Shown: positions 16,862-25,807, numbered from the stretch's first letter. The stretch: DNA of 64,000 nt from Frankiales bacterium (GCA_025980465.1 JAICXJ010000012.1:1-64000), one strand, 5' to 3'. The notes: a model not told the origin generated them from the letters alone. Numbers and translations are program-made.

Positions 16862-16916
16862 GATCATGAGGTAGGCCGCCGACGCGCCGGCGTGTCGCGC
16901 GGCAATCCTCATGATC
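16862..16916 (-). terminator. Large hairpin overlapping the histidine kinase stop codon
   Basis: GATCATGAGG (16862-16871) and CCTCATGATC (16907-16916) are perfect 10-base arms. The 35-base interior folds further through GCCGC/GCGGC and a GACGC/GCGTGTC core. The kinase TGA (16911-16909) lies inside one arm. It separates the two-component operon from the hydrolase gene downstream on the same strand. Confidence 0.7.
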
Positions 16917-18309
16917 CTTTCGGTTCGGGCGGTGCGGCTGGCAGCCGGATGTCGATGCCGGCACCGCCGAGCGGCGAGCGACGGAGTGCGATCGAGCCGC
17001 CGTGGCGGCGCACCTGTTGCGCGACGATCGCGAGTCCGAGCCCACTGCCGGCCGCCGACGTCGGGCCGCGGGCGAACCGGTCGAGCAGTTGGTCCACGCC
17101 CTCGGCCGGAAAGCCGACTCCGTCGTCATCGACCGACAGTCGCCATGAGTTGCCTTCGCGATCCAGGGTGAGCGCTACGGCGGTGTCCCCGTCCAACCGC
17201 GCGTGCCGCTCGGCGTTCGTCAACAGGTTGTCGATCACCATGCGTAGCGATTCGCGGTCACCGCGCACCAGCACCTGGTCCTGCGGTGCGTCAACGGTGA
17301 GCCGCAGTCGTGGATGTCTTCCGGTGTCACGGGCCGCCAGCTCGATCAGGTCGGCCAGATCGACTGGCTCCTCACTCGCCGCGGAGAGATCACCGACAGT
17401 CAACGCATGCAATGCCTCAAGCGTGCCGGCGATCCGCGCATGGTCGCTCGCCAACGCATCGATGACCGATCGATCCGCGGGTCCGCCGGCGGCGAGCAGC
17501 TCGAGGTTCGCACTCATGCTGGTCAACGGCGTGCGCAACTCGTGGGCGGCGTCGGCGGCGAACGATCTCGCTGCCTCGAGTGCCTGCTGCCGTGTCGCGG
17601 CGCTGGCTTGGATCCGGTCGAGCATCTCGTTGAACGCCTGGCTGACGGTCTGGACCTCCGGCGGTCCGTGCGGCGGCGCCCGTACCGCGAGATCGTCGTC
17701 GCTGCCGATCCGGCGGGCAACGTCGGCCAGCTGGCGCAACGGGCGCAGCTCGCTACCGATCACCACGAGCGAGACCAGCACGATCGCGATGAAGGCTCCC
17801 GCACCGATGAACAGCACCCGTCGATGAATCGCCCGGGCGGCCGCGCGAGTCGACGCCAATGGCGCCAACAGCTGCACTTGTGCGGGGGCCGCGACCCGGC
17901 CGAACACGCGGTTCGGACCACCAGGCCGCGGCAACACGTTGATGGTCTCGATCCGGTACGCCCGACCACCGATCGTGTGAGTACTCAGACCGGTGGACAA
18001 CAGCCCGAGTGGCCCGGGCAGCGGAAGGCCCATCGTCAATGTCACTGCGCCGGAGGAGCGGTCCATCACCCGGATCGTGCGGTCGCCGTCGACGCCGCCC
18101 GCCGCGCTGCGGCGCAACTCGCCCGCGATCCCACTCGTTGCCAGCCGGGACACCGGGCCGGCGACCGTCTGTGCCTGTTGGACCAGATCGGAGTCGAGCT
18201 GCTGTCGCTGATCGCGTTGGGTCAGCCGGATGATGAGGAAGCCCGAGATCACCAACACGATCGCGGCGATGAGCGCGGCGGCCAGAGCCAGCCGGGTGCG
18301 CAGCGTCAC
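16909..18309 (-). CDS. Sensor histidine kinase, PrrB-like
   Basis: A 466-residue membrane kinase. There is a membrane segment near residues 8-30, an extracellular sensor of about 120 residues, a second segment near 155-180, then HAMP. The HisKA box has His256 (DAAHELRTPLTSM), and HATPase boxes are NLLTNAERHA, VDDDGVGF and GSGLGLAIV. GTG 18309 overlaps the response regulator stop by 4 bp (GTGA). Domain order and partner resemble the mycobacterial PrrB kinase; the stimulus is unknown. Confidence 0.92.
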   Translation of the reverse strand: MTLRTRLALAAALIAAIVLVISGFLIIRLTQRDQRQQLDSDLVQQAQTVAGPVSRLATSGIAGELRRSAAGGVDGDRTIRVMDRSSGAVTLTMGLPLPGPLGLLSTGLSTHTIGGRAYRIETINVLPRPGGPNRVFGRVAAPAQVQLLAPLASTRAAARAIHRRVLFIGAGAFIAIVLVSLVVIGSELRPLRQLADVARRIGSDDDLAVRAPPHGPPEVQTVSQAFNEMLDRIQASAATRQQALEAARSFAADAAHELRTPLTSMSANLELLAAGGPADRSVIDALASDHARIAGTLEALHALTVGDLSAASEEPVDLADLIELAARDTGRHPRLRLTVDAPQDQVLVRGDRESLRMVIDNLLTNAERHARLDGDTAVALTLDREGNSWRLSVDDDGVGFPAEGVDQLLDRFARGPTSAAGSGLGLAIVAQQVRRHGGSIALRRSPLGGAGIDIRLPAAPPEPKGS

Positions 18310-18992
18310 GGCAGCCGCAGGATGAAGCCGACCCCACGCACGGTATGGATCAGCCGCGGCTCGCCTGACGCCTCCGACTTTCGCCGCAGGTAGCCAACGA
18401 ACACGTCGACGACATTGGTGTCGACGTCGAAGTCGTAGCCCCAGACCTGCTGTAGCAGCTGCTCGCGGGTCAGCACGAGGTCGCAGTTGGTGACGAGCGT
18501 GTCGAGCAGATCCCACTCGCGCCGAGTGAGCTCGAGCTCGCGTTCGTCGCGCCACGCTCGCCGCGCGGTGCGGTCGACCCGAAGGTCGCCGACACTGCGG
18601 ACGTCGCGGTCGGGCGCGTCGGGCGGCCGCCGTCGCAGCAGTGCGTGCAACCGCGCGGCGACCTCCTTCGTCGCGAACGGCTTGCTCACGTAGTCGTCCG
18701 CGCCTGCTTGCAACCCGGCCACCCGGTCGTCGACCTCGCCGCGGGCGGAGAGGATGCAGATCGGTACGTCGCTGCCGGCGGCGCGCAGCCGCCGGGTCAG
18801 CTCGACGCCGTTGATGCCGGGCATCCCGACGTCGAGCACGATCGCCGCTGGCCGCTGGGCCTCGGCGTGCTCCCACCCCTCGAGTCCGTCCCGCGCCGTG
18901 ACAGCGGTGAATCCGGACTGCTCGAGACCGCGCTGCAAGGCAGTGCGAATCGCTTCGTCGTCATCGACGATCAGCACGAGCGGGCCGGCCAC
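18306..18992 (-). CDS. OmpR-family response regulator, PrrA-like
   Basis: A 228-residue regulator. The receiver domain has acidic Asp10-Asp12, phospho-acceptor Asp54 (IVLDVGMPG) and Lys in SKPF. The C-terminal winged helix has LELTRREWDLLDTLV and the end VDVFVGYLRRK then HTVRGVGFILR, very close to mycobacterial PrrA as I remember it. GTG 18992 puts the first strand at the N-terminus. It is coupled to the downstream kinase. The small secreted protein gene lies 30 bases upstream on the same strand. Confidence 0.93.
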   Translation of the reverse strand: MAGPLVLIVDDDEAIRTALQRGLEQSGFTAVTARDGLEGWEHAEAQRPAAIVLDVGMPGINGVELTRRLRAAGSDVPICILSARGEVDDRVAGLQAGADDYVSKPFATKEVAARLHALLRRRPPDAPDRDVRSVGDLRVDRTARRAWRDERELELTRREWDLLDTLVTNCDLVLTREQLLQQVWGYDFDVDTNVVDVFVGYLRRKSEASGEPRLIHTVRGVGFILRLP

Positions 18993-19022
18993 GAGTGGAT
19001 TGTCTCGCTGGCGCCGGGTCGA

Positions 19023-19478
19023 TCAGTGCAGCAGCCAGCGGTGCAGCCGCGCCAGGATGTGAAGGCCAGGACGGGCGACGCCCCGGGCGCGCAGTGCCTG
19101 CACGCGTTGCGCGATGAGCTGCGAGAAGTCACCGTCCTTGATCGCCTGCTCGATCTTTGCCGCGACCGCCGGCTTGATGTGACCGGCCGTCGCGGCGGCC
19201 TCAATGCGACTAACGATCACGGAGCGGATCGCTGAGTCGAGCGTCGCCGAGCTGATTCCGGCCTTCGCGGCGACATCGGAGACGAAGCTCTCGTAGCGCT
19301 GCTTCGCTGCGGCGGCGTTCGGGGCTGGGCCGTTGCTGCCGGTGATGGCGGCGGCGAGCTGTGCTGACGGATTAGCGGAGGCGGCCGGCGTACCGCCGCC
19401 CGAGTGGGTGGCCCAGCCGAGCGCGAACGTTCCAACAAGTGCGGCAATCGCGACTCCGGCGGCGATGGCTCGTTTCAT
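19023..19478 (-). CDS. Small secreted alpha-helical protein
   Basis: A 151-residue protein with a signal peptide or N-terminal anchor (KRAIAAGVAIAALVGTFALGWA). The mature part is helical and Ala-rich (AAKQRYESFVSDVAAKAG, AAKIEQAIKDGD), with a basic C-terminus. ATG 19478 is chosen because GAGGAG (19484-19489) sits five bases before it; the GTG at 19481 is too close. No family is recognised. It is on the same strand and 30 bases before the PrrA-like gene, so it may be in the same operon or sense the same envelope stress. Confidence 0.78.
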   Translation of the reverse strand: MKRAIAAGVAIAALVGTFALGWATHSGGGTPAASANPSAQLAAAITGSNGPAPNAAAAKQRYESFVSDVAAKAGISSATLDSAIRSVIVSRIEAAATAGHIKPAVAAKIEQAIKDGDFSQLIAQRVQALRARGVARPGLHILARLHRWLLH

Positions 19479-19642
19479 CACAACTCCTCAGAACTTGGCA
19501 GTGCGTCGTGCCCAGCATCCGACCGGTCTTTGTGGATTCCGTGAGATCTCGCGTGACCAGGTTTCGATCATGTCGCGACCACGGCCCGCGAAAAGGCCGC
19601 ACCAGCGCCACTGCGTGATGCATGGCGGTGGTGCCGCCCGGC

Positions 19643-19927
19643 TCAGCGGACGAAGAAGTTGACTTCCTGTGCGTCGTAGTCGACAGCGGCGTCGAGCATC
19701 TGGTCGCCCATGATGCTGGCGGCGGCAGGTTGCACGAAGACCCGTGCCCCACCGTCCTCGATGACTTCGTCGCCGACCTCCGGTGCGGCCACCAGCGCCA
19801 GATTGACAGCGCCGAAGTCGCCGTCCGCTGATGTCGGCTCGGTCGCAAGCCGGACTCCGGCCCCGGTGGGCTCATCTGCGGTGAGGGCTTGGATCGCTTC
19901 TCGGGCGTTCTCGGTCAGCGTGATCAT
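19643..19927 (-). CDS. HesB/IscA-fold protein without cysteines
   Basis: A 94-residue protein with an AGGGAGG ribosome site. The beginning ITLTENAREAIQAL and the later GDEVIEDGGARVFVQPAAA follow the HesB/IscA fold. It has no cysteine at all, so it cannot hold an iron-sulfur cluster through the usual three cysteines. Such cysteine-free relatives are common in actinomycetes and their role is unknown. It stands alone between the small secreted protein and the hydrolase-cyclase. Confidence 0.85.
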   Translation of the reverse strand: MITLTENAREAIQALTADEPTGAGVRLATEPTSADGDFGAVNLALVAAPEVGDEVIEDGGARVFVQPAAASIMGDQMLDAAVDYDAQEVNFFVR

Positions 19928-20006
19928 GTGTGAGCCTCCCTTGCGCCTGGCGTCGAGGAGGGCATGCCCCGAGCGAGGCGGGGAAACCCGCGCCGATCGG
20001 ATGAGG

Positions 20007-21482
20007 TCAGCCGGAACCGCGGGTAGCGAAGGCGTTGGCGGTGCGCATCGCTCCGGGCGCCCATCGGGCCAGCCTGACTGTGACGCGGTCGCCGAGCGTC
20101 ATGTGTGGCGCGGGTGGCTCGACGCGGGCCACCTGTTGCTTGTCGCCCACTGCGTAGAGCTGCCAGCGATCTGGCACGCCTTTCAGCTCATGTTGGCCGC
20201 GGTCACTGAACCCGATGCCGGAGCCGATCACCAGGTCCTTCACGGTGCTCGACACCAGCACCTCGCCGGCCGCAGCGAGGGAACCCACCCGTGCGCCAAC
20301 GTGCACCGCGAGGCCGCCGACGTCGTCGCCGAGCACCTCGCATTCGCCGGTGTGGATTCCGGCCCGGATCTCGATCCCCAGGTCACCGAGCTGGCGGACG
20401 AGCGTCGTCGCGCACTCGATAGCGCGGGCCGGCCTGTCGAACACGGCGAGTACGCCGTCGCCGGTGGACTTCACCAGCCGACCACCAAGGTCGGCAATCC
20501 GCGATTGTGCGGTGTCGTGGTGTCGCTCGAGCACCTGTCGCCAGGCGGCGTCGCCCAGCTGCGCGGCGCGGGCGGTCGAGGCGACGATGTCGGTGAACAG
20601 CAGCGTCAGCAGAGCCCGGTCCGCCGGGGCGGGCATGACGGCGCCGGTGAGGAATCGCTGGCACTCGTCGAGGATCGTGCGATAGTCGCCGAGCGCGATG
20701 ATGTGGTCGCTTCCTTCGAGCTCGACGTACTTGGCGTTCGGGATCCGGTCCTTCATGTAGCGGCCGCATTCGACCGGCACCCAATCTCCGGTGCGATGGA
20801 GGATCAAGGTCGGGGCGCTCACCGCGGAGAGGATTCCGGTGACGTCGATCTGGCGGTAGATCTCGATCAGCGCTCTGGCCATCGACGGTGACGCCGACGC
20901 CCGCTCGAAGGTGCTGAAGCCACGCTTCCAGATCGCGTTCTGCGCGACACTCGGCGCGAGCAGCTCGAGGGAGCGCGCCTTGCCCCAGTCATTGAGGACG
21001 GCGTCCATTTCCTTCCACTTGCGCTCCATCACGTCACTCGACAGCCCCATGTTCGCCGCCTCCTCCGGCGTGGGAACAGCTTTGATGATGGAACCGAAGA
21101 GGATCAGTGACCTCACTCGCTCCGGAAACTTGGTCGCGAAGAGAACTCCAGTCGGGCCGGCTTCGGACTCGGCGAAGATTGCCGCCCGATCGAGACCCGC
21201 GGCATCCATGACCGCGCGGATGTCCTCGGCCCGCTCGTCCAAGGTCGGGCCGTGCTCGATCGGGTCGGAAAGCCCGGTGCCGACCTTGTCGTAGACCGTG
21301 ACCCGGCAGAAACTCGACAGTCCCTCGAAGAACCTGGTCAGATCGGGATTGGTCCACTGCAGGTCGAGGTGAGACACGAAGCCCCAGCAGAAGACCAGGT
21401 CAACCGCGCCCTGACCGAAGGTCTGGTACGCGACGCTGCGCCCGTCCCGCCGTTCGGCGTAGCGGACCTCGGGGACATCCAC
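20007..21482 (-). CDS. Alpha/beta hydrolase fused to class III adenylate cyclase
   Basis: A 491-residue fusion. Residues 1-280 form an alpha/beta hydrolase with candidate Ser106 in AESEA, Asp233 and His260; the nucleophile elbow lacks the usual first glycine. Residues 290-450 are a class III cyclase: Asp298 (FTDIVAST), Asp342 (GDGVLAVF) and Lys338 (LVKSTGDG) are present. The Asn of the Asn-x3-Arg pair is His394, as in the other cyclase of this window. The layout resembles mycobacterial hydrolase-cyclase proteins. Ligand binding by the hydrolase part may control cAMP output. Confidence 0.9.
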   Translation of the reverse strand: MDVPEVRYAERRDGRSVAYQTFGQGAVDLVFCWGFVSHLDLQWTNPDLTRFFEGLSSFCRVTVYDKVGTGLSDPIEHGPTLDERAEDIRAVMDAAGLDRAAIFAESEAGPTGVLFATKFPERVRSLILFGSIIKAVPTPEEAANMGLSSDVMERKWKEMDAVLNDWGKARSLELLAPSVAQNAIWKRGFSTFERASASPSMARALIEIYRQIDVTGILSAVSAPTLILHRTGDWVPVECGRYMKDRIPNAKYVELEGSDHIIALGDYRTILDECQRFLTGAVMPAPADRALLTLLFTDIVASTARAAQLGDAAWRQVLERHHDTAQSRIADLGGRLVKSTGDGVLAVFDRPARAIECATTLVRQLGDLGIEIRAGIHTGECEVLGDDVGGLAVHVGARVGSLAAAGEVLVSSTVKDLVIGSGIGFSDRGQHELKGVPDRWQLYAVGDKQQVARVEPPAPHMTLGDRVTVRLARWAPGAMRTANAFATRGSG

Positions 21483-21541
21483 ACCCGGACCCTAACGCCG
21501 CATCACCGCCTGCGGTGTCGAGGCGCAGCGCCGCCATGCCA

Positions 21542-22489
21542 TCAACTCGCGTATTGATGGGCCCTGGGCGTCGTTGGTTCCGCAGCGGCGGCGCGGGAGC
21601 GAGCGTCGGCTACTTCGCGTAGCGGGCCGGCGCCGTAGCGGATGCTGTTGACGGTGGCCCAGATCGCGGCCCGTCGTAGCGGCGCGGTGCGCTCAACGCG
21701 AGGCGTTCTCAGTAGCCGCTTCGCCCAGTCCGGCTGAAGGTCGATCGCCGCCCACTGCAACTCGCGGAAGATCGGTCGGAGCGCGCGTGGCTGGCCACGG
21801 CCGCCGACGCTGTCCAGGAACGCCACCGTCGGCAGCGTCACTCCCATGAGCCCGACGTTGTCAGCCAAGTAGTCGTCGACGTCGGCCTTGGTGGCGGGCA
21901 GCGCGGTGCCGCCGAGCGCCTCGCCGACCTTCGTGAACTCGCGGAAGTACCGGTCAAGGCCGTCGCCCCGCAGCGGCCGCGGGTGATAGCGGGAATGCGC
22001 CGCGGCGATTCCCCACACCACCGTCGCGTACGCCCAGCGCAGCGTCTCCGCGTCGTCGGCGTCGTACGGTCGCCCGTCCGGCCGGACGCCGCGCACGGTG
22101 TGATGCATCCCGCGCACCGCCCGGGTCACTTGCTCCGCGGAGGTCGTCGAGCCGTAGGCGACCGCCATGAAGAAGGAGTACGAGTGGCCGGCCCGCACCA
22201 TCGCACCTTCCGCGTCGATGCGACCGGTCGGTACGCCGTCGACCCGCTCGATCCCGCGCGAATGATCGCGTCCCATCCACGCAAAGTCCGGATGCAGCGT
22301 CTCGATGAGTGCGGCGGCGAACAGGCCGAGCACCATCGCGGGCACGTGCTCGTGTACGTACCAGACCGCACTGTCGCGCCCGAACCATCCCGGGTCGCCC
22401 GCGGGCGCGTCGAACTCGAGGCCGCGGAAGAACCGGCTGCGGATCAGCTGGTCGAACGCCCGGTCCTGCATGACGTTGGCGGGAAACAT
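21542..22489 (-). CDS. DUF2236 oxygenase (MpaB/latex-clearing-like)
   Basis: A 315-residue protein of the DUF2236 group, related to MpaB and rubber oxygenases that use a heme. The segments VYHEHVPAMVLG-like (WYVHEHVPAMVLG), AMVRAGHSYSF and RYFREFTKVGEALG fit the family. ATG 22489 has AGGAGG just upstream. It follows the Tat-exported flavoprotein by 18 bases on the same strand, so the two are co-transcribed and may act on one lipid or terpenoid substrate. Confidence 0.78.
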   Translation of the reverse strand: MFPANVMQDRAFDQLIRSRFFRGLEFDAPAGDPGWFGRDSAVWYVHEHVPAMVLGLFAAALIETLHPDFAWMGRDHSRGIERVDGVPTGRIDAEGAMVRAGHSYSFFMAVAYGSTTSAEQVTRAVRGMHHTVRGVRPDGRPYDADDAETLRWAYATVVWGIAAAHSRYHPRPLRGDGLDRYFREFTKVGEALGGTALPATKADVDDYLADNVGLMGVTLPTVAFLDSVGGRGQPRALRPIFRELQWAAIDLQPDWAKRLLRTPRVERTAPLRRAAIWATVNSIRYGAGPLREVADARSRAAAAEPTTPRAHQYAS

Positions 22490-22507
22490 CGCGACCTCCT
22501 GGCTCGG

Positions 22508-24343
22508 TTAGATCGGGACTGATGCAGGGACGACATCGAGCGCGTTCGGCTGGCCGGCGCGATAGAGATCGGCGTCGAGAGCGCGCACCGCGGCCAGTTG
22601 GCTCGGCTGCCACAACCTGCCGAGGCTCGCCGGTGCGTGCCGGGACCCGGCCGCCGCGAGGATCGCATTGCAGGCTTGCCGGCCCGCCTCGTTCGCGCCT
22701 TCCATCGTTGCGAGGTCGACGTTGGTGCGCACGTAGTCGGAGGCGAGGAACAGGTTCGGGATCTTGGTGTGTGCCTCGGGACGGTCGTCCAGTGAACCGG
22801 TGCTGTTGATGAGAAGCGGCTCGCGGCTCGCGGCCGGCCGGTGCGGACCGTCGGGCCAGTGGATCGCCGGGTCGAGGAACCAGTCGACGATCATGTCGTC
22901 GGCGAGCACGGTCTGCTGCTTGGAGTTCAGCGACCGCTTCATCTGCGTCCACACCTCATGCCGGATCTGCTTCGCGGTGCAGTTCGACGCCGGCTTCTGG
23001 TAGACGATTCCTGGGGTGAACCAGTCGGAGATGTCGACGGAGTAGATGTCGTGCACTCGCCCGTCGCCGTACCGCTGGGCGATGTTCGCTTTCCAGAACA
23101 GGCCCTGGTCGATCGCGGTGAGTGCCCATGGCGTGTCGAGGAATGCGACGTGGCCCTTGATGGGTACGGCGGGCGGCCGGTTGAGGAAGAACTGGATGCC
23201 GTTCATCCAGTCGGTGGTCAGCTTCGACAGCCGAGCCAGCGACGGGTCCGCCTTGCGCAGGTGGTGTGACACGAGCGGCACCATCTTCTCGACCGGCATC
23301 GCACACACGAACCAATCCGCGTCGAGCGTCGTCGGATCACCGTTTGCCGGATCGCCGTTGGCATCGGTGGGCTCTAGCCGCACCGACGAGATTGATCCGC
23401 GCGACATCGTCAGTTCGGTCACTCGGTAGCGGCTGATGAACGTCACGCCGAGTGTCTTCAGGTGCGACACCCACGGGTGGATCCACGCCTCACTGGTGGG
23501 GGCGTCGAGCAGCCGGTCGGCGGCGCCGTACCCGCTCTCCCGCCGGATCTCGGGACTGGTCTGTGCCATCGCGGCATAGACGAACGCCTCGGCCATCAGT
23601 CCGACGGTCCGGGTCGAGGCAGCGGTTCCTTTCGCCGCGACGAGGTCCTTCGTCAGGCCGGTGCCGAAGACGGTCCGGTACTCGGGCGAGAAGTTGTCGG
23701 AGTTGGTGAACGTGGTCCAGCTGACGTACTCCCACTCGCCGACCCGTCGGGCGTCTGAGCTGGTTAGGTAAACCAGCAGCTTGCGGACGAAGTATTCGAT
23801 CTCGTTCGCCGGTACGCCGGCGGCGATGCCGACCGCGGTCGCGAGTGATTTCGCGCCCTCCTGGAAACCGTTGGCGTCGAAGCTGGGGAATGCCCACAGC
23901 TGCCCGCCGTGCGGGAGGGTCAGCACCTCCTGGCTGGCGTCGACGAGGTGGTCGAAGGCACCGTTCGGGTTCCCCGGGACCGGGATCCGCCGCATCGTGT
24001 CGGGGATGTTCTTGTAGAAGCCTGGAAAGAACCGGAAGCCATGTTCGCCCGGCAGGTCCTTGCGGCCGCCGTGGCCGGTGCCGGGCACCGGGATGCTGCG
24101 CGCCTTACCGCCGAGCGTCTTCGGCTCGACCACCGTTACGTCAAAGCCGCGCTCGGCGAGTTCATGTGCCGCGGTGAGTCCGCCGACGCCGCCGCCGAGT
24201 ACGGCGACCTTGCGGCCTGGCTTCGTCGAGGCGGTGGCCCGGTCGTGCCAACCCGTGGCGCCGGTGATGCCGAGGGCTCCTGCCGTCACCCCGGCGCGGG
24301 CGAGGAACTCACGTCGCGACGAGCCGCCGAATCCGCCGCCCAC
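22508..24343 (-). CDS. Tat-exported FAD-dependent amine-oxidase/desaturase-like protein
   Basis: A 611-residue flavoprotein. The twin-arginine signal SSRREFLARAG at residues 8-18 is followed by a hydrophobic stretch. The FAD Rossmann motif GGGVGGLTAAHELAERG starts near residue 50, and the C-terminus has the family's EGANEAGRQAC segment. It resembles hydroxysqualene dehydroxylase and carotenoid-desaturase-like enzymes, but export by Tat is unusual for those. GTG 24343 has AAGGAG upstream. It is divergent from tetR and followed by the DUF2236 gene. Confidence 0.86.
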   Translation of the reverse strand: MGGGFGGSSRREFLARAGVTAGALGITGATGWHDRATASTKPGRKVAVLGGGVGGLTAAHELAERGFDVTVVEPKTLGGKARSIPVPGTGHGGRKDLPGEHGFRFFPGFYKNIPDTMRRIPVPGNPNGAFDHLVDASQEVLTLPHGGQLWAFPSFDANGFQEGAKSLATAVGIAAGVPANEIEYFVRKLLVYLTSSDARRVGEWEYVSWTTFTNSDNFSPEYRTVFGTGLTKDLVAAKGTAASTRTVGLMAEAFVYAAMAQTSPEIRRESGYGAADRLLDAPTSEAWIHPWVSHLKTLGVTFISRYRVTELTMSRGSISSVRLEPTDANGDPANGDPTTLDADWFVCAMPVEKMVPLVSHHLRKADPSLARLSKLTTDWMNGIQFFLNRPPAVPIKGHVAFLDTPWALTAIDQGLFWKANIAQRYGDGRVHDIYSVDISDWFTPGIVYQKPASNCTAKQIRHEVWTQMKRSLNSKQQTVLADDMIVDWFLDPAIHWPDGPHRPAASREPLLINSTGSLDDRPEAHTKIPNLFLASDYVRTNVDLATMEGANEAGRQACNAILAAAGSRHAPASLGRLWQPSQLAAVRALDADLYRAGQPNALDVVPASVPI

Positions 24344-24363
24344 GCCCGCTCCTTAGAGGAATC

Positions 24364-24381
24364 TGACACTCTTTCGTGTCA
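24364..24381. promoter_or_regulatory. Probable TetR operator, TGACAC-N6-GTGTCA
   Basis: Perfect 6-base arms at 24364-24369 and 24376-24381 lie 20 bases before GTG 24343. A third GTGTCA half-site is at 24417-24422, near the promoter of the divergent tetR gene. The site is well placed for the TetR protein to control both genes. Confidence 0.7.
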
Positions 24382-24454
24382 CTCTGCGTCGGCAGCGTAA
24401 GATCTGGAACTCAGCAGTGTCAAACCGGAACGTCCGGGTGGAGGAGGTGACGCG

Positions 24455-25078
24455 ATGGGAGCGGTCGCGCAGCCGCCGGCCGAGCTGCGGACCTACCGCG
24501 GCGTCCCCGCCTCGCAGCGCAAGGCCGAGCGCCGGGATCGGCTTGTCTCGGCCGGGCTCGAGCTGTTCGGCACCCGGGGCATCGCCGCGACCCGGGTCGA
24601 CGATGTCTGCGCCGAGGCCGGGCTCACCAAGCGCTACTTCTACGAGAGCTTCGAGTCCCTCGACGACCTCGTGACCGCGGTCATGGAAGCGGTGCTGCTC
24701 GATGTCGCGGCCATCGTCGTTCCGGTCATCGAGACCGACGGATGGCGCAATCCGCGGCCGGTGTTCTCGGCCTACATCGGTGCGTTGCTCGAAGATCCTC
24801 GGCTGGTGCGGCTGCTGGTCGTCGAGACCCACAACGGCGCTCTGGCCAACCGACGCGAGGAGATGGTGGAGCTTGCCGTCGACACCTGGCTGGCGAGCGA
24901 CCCGGGTGCCGACAAGTCACCAGAACATCTGCCGGTGCAGCGGCTGCTTGCCCACGCCATGGCGGGCGCAGCGGGCGAGGTCGCGTTGGCCTGGGTCAAC
25001 GGTCGCATCGACCTCACGGCAGACCAGATTGTCGACCAGCTGGTCCGCATCTTCGAGCGCATCACGCCTCGGGTCTAA
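24455..25078 (+). CDS. TetR family transcriptional regulator
   Basis: A 207-residue regulator. ATG 24455 has a GGAGGAGGTG site. The HTH reads GLELFGTRGIAATRVDDVC, AEAGLTKRYFYESF, then LDDLVTAV. The effector domain is not recognisable. It is divergent from the Tat flavoprotein/DUF2236 unit and probably represses it through the TGACAC palindrome. Its stop overlaps the convergent DUF2786 gene by 4 bp. Confidence 0.9.
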   Translation: MGAVAQPPAELRTYRGVPASQRKAERRDRLVSAGLELFGTRGIAATRVDDVCAEAGLTKRYFYESFESLDDLVTAVMEAVLLDVAAIVVPVIETDGWRNPRPVFSAYIGALLEDPRLVRLLVVETHNGALANRREEMVELAVDTWLASDPGADKSPEHLPVQRLLAHAMAGAAGEVALAWVNGRIDLTADQIVDQLVRIFERITPRV

Positions 25079-25767
25079 CCGCCGATCGCGGTACGACGAG
25101 TGCCGAGCTCGTTGTCGCCGGTCGACAGGCTTGCGGTAGCACCGGACCGCTGACCGGCCGCCAGACCGCCACCATCGGAAACCGAGGTCCGTTTGGTGCC
25201 GAGCCGCGGGAAGTGCTCGCGCATGGCGGCCTGAACCTCATCGTGGCGCCCGCGAAGTGCGATCTCGGTCGAGGTGCCGCCGGTCTCGGCGACTGCTTCC
25301 GCGCGCATCTCATCGAGTCGCCGCCCGACCTCGGCGGCGAATCCGATCAAGAAGGCGCGACGGAACGCGCGTCCGGTGCTGGGCTGGCGAAGCATGGCCG
25401 CCGCCGCCTGGAGCAACAGGCTGGTGAACAGCAGATCGACCAGCTGCAGGTCGCCGGCGAAGCCGACCAGATAGGCCTGGGATGAGCCGCTGCGAGTGAC
25501 GACCTCGACGTTGTGTGCGGCGGCGACGTGAGCAAGCAGCACCAGCTTCGCCGACACGTACGGCGGGTCGATATCCATCGTGCGGAGCTCGGGCTTGGTG
25601 CGGCTGTCGGACTTTGCTTCGAGCAGCGCTGCGTCGATGGCGTGCTTGAGGATCAGCCGCTCGGCAGCCTCGGCGGCGTTCTCAGCCTCGCTCGGCGGAG
25701 TCGCCGGATGCTCGGCAACCGCAAGCAACTTGCGGATCCGAGCAAGAACGACATCCGATGGTGGCAT
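25075..25767 (-). CDS. DUF2786 domain protein
   Basis: A 230-residue protein. Residues 8-45 (RIRKLLAVAEHPATPPSEAE, then AAERLILKHAID) match DUF2786, a short helical domain found in actinobacterial and phage proteins of unknown role. The middle is helical (FAGDLQLVDLLFTSLLLQA) and the last 40 residues are low-complexity. ATG 25767 is preferred to a TTG at 25779. Confidence 0.82.
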   Translation of the reverse strand: MPPSDVVLARIRKLLAVAEHPATPPSEAENAAEAAERLILKHAIDAALLEAKSDSRTKPELRTMDIDPPYVSAKLVLLAHVAAAHNVEVVTRSGSSQAYLVGFAGDLQLVDLLFTSLLLQAAAAMLRQPSTGRAFRRAFLIGFAAEVGRRLDEMRAEAVAETGGTSTEIALRGRHDEVQAAMREHFPRLGTKRTSVSDGGGLAAGQRSGATASLSTGDNELGTRRTAIGG

Positions 25768-25807
25768 CACCCCAGGCAATCACGCCGCAACGACTCCCCG
25801 CCCTGGG

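Noticed and set aside
18310..18876. N-terminal extension of the histidine kinase frame
   Set aside because: It overlaps the response regulator in another frame and has shadow-like Arg/Ala composition; the kinase starts at GTG 18309.
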